Positions 36,201-44,515 of a stretch of DNA of 44,515 bases are shown piece by piece. The DNA is from Leptospira weilii serovar Ranarum str. ICFT. GTDB lineage: Bacteria; Spirochaetota; Leptospiria; Leptospirales; Leptospiraceae. Within the stretch, counting starts at the first letter, position 1; each line of letters opens with the position of its first letter. The translations under genes and the position numbers were made by a program. The notes beneath the pieces were generated by a model. That model worked only from the letters and a program-made list of their open reading frames with translations, was not told where the DNA came from and ran no database searches. The stretch is from NCBI RefSeq assembly GCF_000332415.1, contig NZ_AOHC02000058.1:1-44515 (forward strand). The letters run 5' to 3'.

Positions 36201-36533
36201 TTAAGGATAATTGGAACCGAATTCCGCAGGGCTGATGGTTTTGAAATAAGAGGTAAGACCGGCGACTTTGAAAACTTTTTCGATTGCGGGTTTCATGTTC
36301 GCGATGAAAAAAGATCCGTTGAGGTCTTGCACGTAGTTCAATTGTTTGATCAACATTCCGATTCCGGATGAATCGATGTAGTTTAGTTTTTCAAGATTTA
36401 CGACTACGTTTTTGTTGTCTTTGTGGATATTATTTTCGAAGAATGTTTTGAGATCGATCGAAGTATAGATGTCGAGGCTGCCGGCAAGGCTTACGATGTT
36501 TGTTTCTCCCGATTTTCTGTGATTGATTTCCAT
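36201..36533 (-). CDS. STAS-domain anti-sigma factor antagonist
   Basis: This 110-residue single-domain protein is of SpoIIAA/RsbV type: NIVSLAGSLDIYTSIDLKTFFE, VVVNLEKLNYIDSSGIGMLI (phosphorylatable Ser at 55 or 56) and GSFFIANMKPAIEKVFKVAGL. Unphosphorylated forms bind anti-sigma kinases and free a sigma factor; PP2C phosphatases such as the pair at 29-32.5 kb reactivate them. The start at 36533 has AGGAAGG upstream; an upstream ATG would add 26 non-conserved residues. Its 3' end abuts the tandem-repeat array. A direct link to the local phosphatases is plausible but unproven. Confidence 0.88.
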   Translation of the reverse strand: MEINHRKSGETNIVSLAGSLDIYTSIDLKTFFENNIHKDNKNVVVNLEKLNYIDSSGIGMLIKQLNYVQDLNGSFFIANMKPAIEKVFKVAGLTSYFKTISPAEFGSNYP

Positions 36534-36570
36534 ACCGACCCTTCCTTTCCTTTTCCCAGAATTTGACGAG

Positions 36571-36608
<38 letters not shown>

Positions 36609-36642
36609 CAAGAACCTCCGAAACTAATAGAGGACGCCGTAC

Positions 36643-37357
<715 letters not shown>

Positions 37358-37437
37358 GAGTTTGTCCGCCAACCGTCCGATTTTATCGGAATGGCCGCAA
37401 ATCTCCGCGATTGTTTTGAGTTTTAGGACAGGCTCTA
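37358..37437 (+). repeat. 80-bp dispersed repeat, copy 2
   Basis: This is an inverted near-identical partner of 1294-1373. It fills the whole gap between the secreted-protein stop and the dnaJ-like gene and contains the CCGAT-TTT-ATCGG hairpin. Confidence 0.8.
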
Positions 37438-37447
37438 AAATTCTTTC

Positions 37448-38173
37448 ATGAATGATCCGGGACCCAAAACGGATTTTCCGGATCATTATAAAAATCTGGG
37501 TCTTTCACCGCTCGCATCCGTGGAAAGTGTAAAGTCGCGTTATCGGGAATTGGCTAAAATTTTTCATCCTGATAATCGTGAAACGGGATCTTCGGATCTT
37601 TTTCAAAAACTCGCGTATTCCTATCAGACGCTTACACATCCCATTCTAAGAAAAGAATACGATCTCCAATATCTTTCCAGACATCCCGAGATTCTTTTTA
37701 AGTTTAAGTCTTCCCTAAACGCGAGGAACGAACAAAACGTCGATCCGCAAATCAAACGAATTCCCAGTTCCAGGATTTTATACGCGGGACAAGCCGTCGA
37801 ACTGGCAAAAAAGGGACTTCTCCGCGCGGGAATGAGAAACAGAGAAAGAAAAAAATATTCCGGAATACATTACGATATTAGAATTCTCTTAACTACTGAA
37901 GAATTAAACTCCCCGCTTTCCGCAAAAATTCCTCTGGTCGTGCGGGTTCTTTGTCCGGAATGCAGAGGTTCGAACGGATTCTGCGACTCCTGCGGCGGAA
38001 AAGGAACGTATAAAAGTTTTCGAAATCTCAACTTGGAAGCGGAAGCGGGCAAACTACTTCCGGGGAAAATCTACGAACTGGATCTTTCCGGACTCAAACC
38101 CGAAGGATTCGTTCATTTTAAGAAAAATCGTCTCAAAGTAAAAATTGAACTCTTGGAAGGGGAAAAAAAATAG
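37448..38173 (+). CDS. J-domain protein with a minimal zinc-finger
   Basis: This 241-residue protein starts with a J-domain at residues ~12-75 (HYKNLGLSPLASVESVKSRY) with the HPD motif at 40-42, so it should stimulate a DnaK ATPase. A basic linker of ~60 residues follows. Next is a beta-rich segment with two CxxC pairs (CPECRG and CDSCGGKG), half the four-pair zinc-finger of DnaJ. The end resembles a shortened substrate-binding domain (GKIYELDLSGLKPEGFVHFKKNRLKVKIELLEGE). It is therefore a compact DnaJ-like co-chaperone, not canonical DnaJ (~375 residues). It heads an operon with manA, 5 bp downstream. Confidence 0.8.
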   Translation: MNDPGPKTDFPDHYKNLGLSPLASVESVKSRYRELAKIFHPDNRETGSSDLFQKLAYSYQTLTHPILRKEYDLQYLSRHPEILFKFKSSLNARNEQNVDPQIKRIPSSRILYAGQAVELAKKGLLRAGMRNRERKKYSGIHYDIRILLTTEELNSPLSAKIPLVVRVLCPECRGSNGFCDSCGGKGTYKSFRNLNLEAEAGKLLPGKIYELDLSGLKPEGFVHFKKNRLKVKIELLEGEKK

Positions 38174-38178
38174 GTCTT

Positions 38179-39171
<993 letters not shown>

Positions 39172-39180
39172 ATTTTTTGA

Positions 39181-39474
39181 ATGAACCCCGAAGAACCGAT
39201 ATTCTGGATCGGCGAGGAAGAACTCGCAAAACAAAGAAGGATCGCAAAGGATCTTCGCAAAACTCCCTGGTGGAAAAAGAAAAAAGCCGCCGGGATCTGC
39301 CATTATTGCGGTAAAAAATTTCCTCCCGAAGAGTTGACGATGGACCATTTGATTCCTCTTGCAAAAGGAGGAAAGTCCATCAAGGCCAATCTCGTTCCCG
39401 CATGCAAAGAATGTAATTTTGCTAAAAAGAACAAACTTCCGTTCGAGTTCGATTCCGGAACGGAAGGAGTCTGA
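39181..39474 (+). CDS. small HNH-endonuclease-domain protein
   Basis: This 97-residue protein consists of an HNH/McrA-type module after a basic helical N-terminus. The zinc pairs CHYCGKKF and CKECNFAK bracket the catalytic core MDHLIPLAKGG and NLVPAC. Proteins of this size are common single-domain HNH nucleases of unknown target. It lies 9 bp after manA and 2 bp before the DUF1292 gene, so it is in the operon. No phage or restriction genes are nearby. Confidence 0.85.
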   Translation: MNPEEPIFWIGEEELAKQRRIAKDLRKTPWWKKKKAAGICHYCGKKFPPEELTMDHLIPLAKGGKSIKANLVPACKECNFAKKNKLPFEFDSGTEGV

Positions 39475-39476
39475 AG

Positions 39477-39812
39477 ATGAACGATCCTTTCGAGGACGAA
39501 GAATCCGGAACCCACGAGGAACAGGTTCGGGAATCCGTTCAGCTTTTGGACGAGGACGGAAATCCTCATTCTTTTATCGTCGCGGAAGCTTTGGAGATCG
39601 ACGAAAATCAATATCTTCTTTTGACTCCGGTTTTGGACGAGGACTTGGATCTGATCAATTTGGACGTGAGTTCCTTAAGAGGAAACGACAACGCGGGTTA
39701 CTTTGCGGTTCGACTCGAAGCGGGCGAGTACGGAGAGGATCGTCTGATCGAAGTTCGGAACAAAAGGGAACTCGAAGACATTCTTTCCGAACTCAACGTG
39801 GATATCGTTTGA
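39477..39812 (+). CDS. DUF1292-like acidic protein
   Basis: This 111-residue, strongly acidic protein contains the DUF1292 pattern SVQLLDEDGNPHSFIVAEALEIDENQYLLLTPV followed by ELEDILSEL. The family is widespread, short and of unknown function. The start is 2 bp after the HNH gene stop (TGAAGATG). It is the last gene of the operon; the 88 bp that follow separate it from the convergent motA gene. Confidence 0.75.
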   Translation: MNDPFEDEESGTHEEQVRESVQLLDEDGNPHSFIVAEALEIDENQYLLLTPVLDEDLDLINLDVSSLRGNDNAGYFAVRLEAGEYGEDRLIEVRNKRELEDILSELNVDIV

Positions 39813-39900
39813 GAATATTCAAAAAAAGGAATTCATTTGAGCTCGCCGTGATCCTCGAGTTCGGTATAACCGATGCGAAAGCGTTTTATTTTTAAAGTTC

Positions 39901-40635
39901 TCAACCGATGAACGGAGTCATTCTTTCCATAAGAATTCTGCGATTGTCTCCGCTTTGAAGAGCGATTACCCCTCGGATGATCGCTTGTCTACGATCGGAT
40001 TGTTCCTTGGACCAAGACTTGATTCGGTTGGCAAGAGGAAAGAAAAGAAGGTTTGCGAACGCGATTCCGTAAAAGGTCGCGATGAATGCCGTTGCGATTC
40101 CTTCTCCGAGCGCCCGGGTGCCCGCGCCTAAATTTTCAAGAACTCCCACAAGGCCCATAACCGTTCCGATGATTCCGACCGTAGGAGAAAATCCGCCTGC
40201 GGTTTCCAGGATTTTCGCCGAGTTCGCTTCTTTGTCTTCCATCGCGAGAGCGGACTCAAAAAGAATTTCCTCCACCGCACGAGGATCGGTTCCGTCCACG
40301 ATGAGTTGGATTCCTCTTTGAAGAAACGGATCTTGGATGGACTTAAGATTATCTTCCAGGGAAAGAAGTCCGTTTTTACGGGCTCGTTCGGCAAAATCCA
40401 AAAAGATGTCGCCGAGAGGAAGTTTCCGTTTTGGAAAAACGGCGGTCTGAAGATTGAAAACGAGGTCTTTGATTTGTTCGAGGGAAAAGCTGGCAAACGT
40501 CGCTCCCGCCGTACCCCCAATGATAAGAAGAATTGCGGAGATTTTGAAGAAGGAAAGAAAATGTGCGCCTTCCAAAAGGATCGCTATTAGGACGGACAGA
40601 AAAGCAACGGAGAGACCGACGAGAGTGGGATTCAT
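39901..40635 (-). CDS. motA: flagellar motor stator protein MotA, without adjacent motB
   Basis: This 244-residue protein has four membrane helices. Family blocks are [38 protein letters not shown], and the proton-channel helices [24 protein letters not shown] and [32 protein letters not shown]. MotA with MotB forms the stator that couples ion flow to flagellar rotation. I prefer the start at 40635 ([12 protein letters not shown]), which matches family N-termini; an ATG at 40659 adds eight residues. The next gene downstream is convergent and unrelated, so motB is not here. Confidence 0.88.
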   Translation of the reverse strand: MNPTLVGLSVAFLSVLIAILLEGAHFLSFFKISAILLIIGGTAGATFASFSLEQIKDLVFNLQTAVFPKRKLPLGDIFLDFAERARKNGLLSLEDNLKSIQDPFLQRGIQLIVDGTDPRAVEEILFESALAMEDKEANSAKILETAGGFSPTVGIIGTVMGLVGVLENLGAGTRALGEGIATAFIATFYGIAFANLLFFPLANRIKSWSKEQSDRRQAIIRGVIALQSGDNRRILMERMTPFIG

Positions 40636-40902
40636 GAACGCAAGAGTTCCCGCAATCACGGCTTTTTACAAGAAAATTCTGTCTCATAAGAAAAGCAACG
40701 GCTGGCAGCATCGATCTCGTGTCGGGCCGGATGAGTTTGTTTTCTCCGGGTTTTGTAACGTGGAATAGGATATTCTTTGACTTGACGAAGTGGAAAAGGC
40801 GGTAGAGAAACTCGGGATCTCGTTCCCTTTAGAACGACAAGTCGATATCCCAAGTTAAGATTTAGAGATTTTATTTTTGCGGGAAGATTGAGGAGAATCC
40901 GT

Positions 40903-41868
<966 letters not shown>

Positions 41869-41908
41869 AAAAGAATTGATATTTAGTATAATTTTATATA
41901 AAATCTCG

Positions 41909-41927
41909 TTTTAGAATTATTCTAAAA
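41909..41927 (+). promoter_or_regulatory. PerR-box-like perfect palindrome before the peroxidase gene
   Basis: TTTTAGAAT-T-ATTCTAAAA is a perfect 9-1-9 inverted repeat. Its core TTAGAAT-T-ATTCTAA matches the Per-box TTATAAT-N-ATTATAA at all but two symmetric positions. It sits in an AT-rich promoter-like stretch and ends 18 bp before the start codon of a cytochrome c peroxidase, a class of gene under PerR control in several bacteria. Confidence 0.75.
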
Positions 41928-41945
41928 TAAAAAAGAGGAACTTGT

Positions 41946-42983
<1,038 letters not shown>

Positions 42984-42992
42984 AACCTATTC

Positions 42993-43030
42993 AACCGGCG
43001 GTTGCTCACGCGATTGGCCGGTCTTTTTTT
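42993..43030 (+). terminator. rho-independent terminator after the peroxidase gene
   Basis: ACCGGC and GCCGGT arms flank a loop of about 18 bases and are followed directly by a run of seven T (GTCTTTTTTTG). It lies ten bases after the peroxidase stop. Confidence 0.75.
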
Positions 43031-43092
43031 GCCTGGGCCGGTTTATCGGAATCGGGAAAATGTTTCGTTAAAACGAAAATCAAAGACGGTTT

Positions 43093-43800
43093 TCAAATAT
43101 CCAAAGGGATGAGTTTTTGAGAATAAATTTCCGACGCTAACAATTGGAAGAAATCGGAAAATTCCGCATAATTACTAAAAACGCTCTTTGCATTAAATAA
43201 ACCGAATATTAGAAAAAAATGCGCGTACAAGGTAAATCTTCTTTCGTATTTGAAGATAGCGGGTTGTTTTAATTCCGGCGATTCAACTATAAATTCGACC
43301 TTCCTAGCGAAAGAATACCAAGTGGGAATCAATCCGAAAGTGAATGTTGTTAAAAGAACCTTAGGCAAAACGGCTTTGCTATCGTAGTAGTCTTCGAGTT
43401 TTACACGAATTACGTTCCGGTATTTGTTACGCAACGATTCCACATCCTCGATTCCCCGGACCGCAACGACGATATTTTGAAAGCAGCGGCACTGCGCTAA
43501 AGCCGTGGCAAACTTTGATTTTATGAGACGATTCATCCGAGGATCGCGGAGATTTTTAAGATGATCGTTTCCGGTTTGCGATATATTTTCCCGATCGACA
43601 AGTTCGGGATTCAGGTCGACCCGGTATTCCTCGAGGATCACGAGTGTTTCCTCCAACCTAATGAGATTTTTTTCAAGTTCGATCTTCGACGGAATTTCTT
43701 TCTCGGTTACCGTTAAGCAGCCTTGTAAAACAAAAAATAAAATAATAAAAAGAATTCGATTTTTCAAAACGACCAACTTCTTAGATAATTTTGTTTTCAT
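43093..43800 (-). CDS. uncharacterised lipoprotein
   Basis: This 235-residue protein has a signal peptide and a lipobox ending LQGC (Cys28). A charged helical part follows ([24 protein letters not shown]). In the middle is a short motif [13 protein letters not shown]; near residues 145-160 is a hydrophobic segment ([19 protein letters not shown]), and a second one lies near 190-205 ([17 protein letters not shown]). It may be an outer-membrane-anchored protein with two membrane-inserting segments. I recognise no family. It faces the peroxidase gene across the terminator. Confidence 0.65.
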   Translation of the reverse strand: MKTKLSKKLVVLKNRILFIILFFVLQGCLTVTEKEIPSKIELEKNLIRLEETLVILEEYRVDLNPELVDRENISQTGNDHLKNLRDPRMNRLIKSKFATALAQCRCFQNIVVAVRGIEDVESLRNKYRNVIRVKLEDYYDSKAVLPKVLLTTFTFGLIPTWYSFARKVEFIVESPELKQPAIFKYERRFTLYAHFFLIFGLFNAKSVFSNYAEFSDFFQLLASEIYSQKLIPLDI

Positions 43801-43852
43801 TGGCTTTAAAAGACGGGTGATGTCAAGTTTTTTAAGTCCCTAGGAAAAACCG

Positions 43853-44040
43853 GAGCCTCGCAAAAATAAAAATAGCAGAGGGCTAAACTAACATAACGGA
43901 GGAAAACACAAATTCAGAACGATTTCGAGAACAAAAACAAAGAAAAACGAAAACAAAATCACTTACAAAAACATGAATATAACAGATTTTAGAGATAATT
44001 CAAGATAGAACGCAAGACGAAGGCATAGAACACCTTTCCC
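43853..44040. repeat. 188-bp direct repeat, copy 1
   Basis: It runs from GAGCCTCGCAAAAATAAAAA to GAACACCTTTCCC. The same sequence recurs at 44324-44510 with two single-base differences noticed. It is AT-rich with no frame of note. The two copies bracket a transposase fragment. Confidence 0.93.
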
Positions 44041-44086
44041 GAAAAGATACTAGGTGTAAGAAAAAGCAGGCAAAAAACGCGTTAGG

Positions 44087-44323
44087 CTACGCTTTTGTAA
44101 GAGTATGTATGATAGAGTCCGCCGAGAACAGGAGTATGAGTTTTCCACTACCAACCGACGGACGTATCAAAATAGGAGAAGGAACGGGACTGTCTTTGTT
44201 CAGAGCCAGATGAGTACGATGATGATTGTAAAAATGAATGAACTCTTCCAATTTCTTTTCCAAGTGATATTGGTTGATCGGAATGAAAAAGTCCAGAAAC
44301 TCATTTCTACAAGTTTTAATCCT
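44087..44323 (-). pseudogene. IS3/IS481-type (rve) transposase, C-terminal fragment
   Basis: The minus strand reads [20 protein letters not shown], then [23 protein letters not shown], and ends at a TAG (44087-44089). This is the end of an rve-fold DDE integrase domain: the catalytic-Glu-side helix, then the YNxxRxHxxL signature. The N-terminal two thirds are absent: homology starts exactly at the boundary of the second 188-bp repeat. The sequence after the stop runs to TACTAGGTGT (44048-44057), a plausible element end. The element family is tentative. Confidence 0.7.
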
Positions 44324-44510
44324 GAGCCTCGCAAAAATAAAAATAGCAGAGGGCTAAACTAACATAACGAAGGAAAACACAAATTCAGAACGATTTCGAG
44401 AACAAAAACAAAGAAAACGAAAACAAAATCACTTACAAAAACATGAATATAACAGATTTTAGAGATAATTCAAGATAGAACGCAAGACGAAGGCATAGAA
44501 CACCTTTCCC
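44324..44510. repeat. 188-bp direct repeat, copy 2
   Basis: This is the second copy of 43853-44040, truncated only by the window end. It replaces the 5' part of the transposase gene. Confidence 0.93.
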
Positions 44511-44515
44511 GGTGT

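Noticed and set aside
44105..44362. 85-residue plus-strand frame
   Set aside because: The opposite strand carries a clear transposase C-terminus, and the plus-strand frame runs into the 188-bp repeat.

Overview
The window reads as a piece of a pathogenic (P1 clade) Leptospira chromosome. The evidence is protein-level resemblance recalled from Leptospira, not a search: a DUF1561/PF07598 virulence-modifying (VM) protein fragment, the TonB receptor–LruB–di-haem oxidoreductase–imelysin iron cluster, many lipoproteins with the loose spirochaete lipobox, an IS110-family (IS1533-like) transposase remnant, FliD, and intergenic repeats full of GCGAAGCGA-type palindromes. Base composition is moderate and even. 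I found no rRNA, tRNA or CRISPR.

Layout. 1-1.2 kb: 5'-truncated VM toxin gene. 1.4-2.8 kb: small secreted protein and an SPFH/prohibitin lipoprotein. 3-6.8 kb (minus): WGR-SUKH-TPR protein, PhoU-like protein, MAPEG membrane protein. 7-8.3 kb: BNR-repeat lipoprotein. 8.6-15.4 kb (minus): iron-uptake cluster with two Fur-box-like palindromes, one before the TonB receptor and one before lruB. 15.6-16.1 kb: TPM-domain protein. 16.2-21.7 kb (minus): tightly packed ppk1, FAD-linked oxidase, GNAT-nitrilase fusion, TMEM220-like operon. 21.7-22.8 kb: gene-free, repeat-rich, with a candidate structured RNA. 22.8-23.7 kb: Rrf2 regulator and a truncated nitroreductase. 23.9-26 kb (minus): M23 peptidase and aquaglyceroporin. 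26-29 kb: fliD and an unrecognised partner. 29-32.5 kb (minus): tandem 7TM-PAS-PP2C phosphatases. 32.6-34.2 kb: ribF and a divergent secreted protein. 34.2-36.2 kb: composite tandem-repeat array split by a decayed IS110 element. 36.2-39.8 kb: STAS protein, secreted protein, then a dnaJ-like, manA, HNH, DUF1292 operon. 39.9-41.9 kb: motA without motB, and an MBL hydrolase. 41.9-43.8 kb: cytochrome c peroxidase behind a perfect PerR-type palindrome, and a lipoprotein. 43.85-44.5 kb: a 188-bp direct repeat flanking a transposase C-terminal fragment.

The most interesting system is the IS110 element. Its insertion site can be rebuilt to the base, because the target is a tandem repeat with intact copies beside it. 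The non-coding end of the element carries both halves of that target, one direct and one inverted, around a small hairpin. This is what a bridge-RNA target-binding loop should look like. Other notable points are the metal-responsive regulatory sites (Fur-type and PerR-type), a D-to-N change in one of the two tandem phosphatases, and a possible Cys-His-Asn triad in the VM toxin domain.
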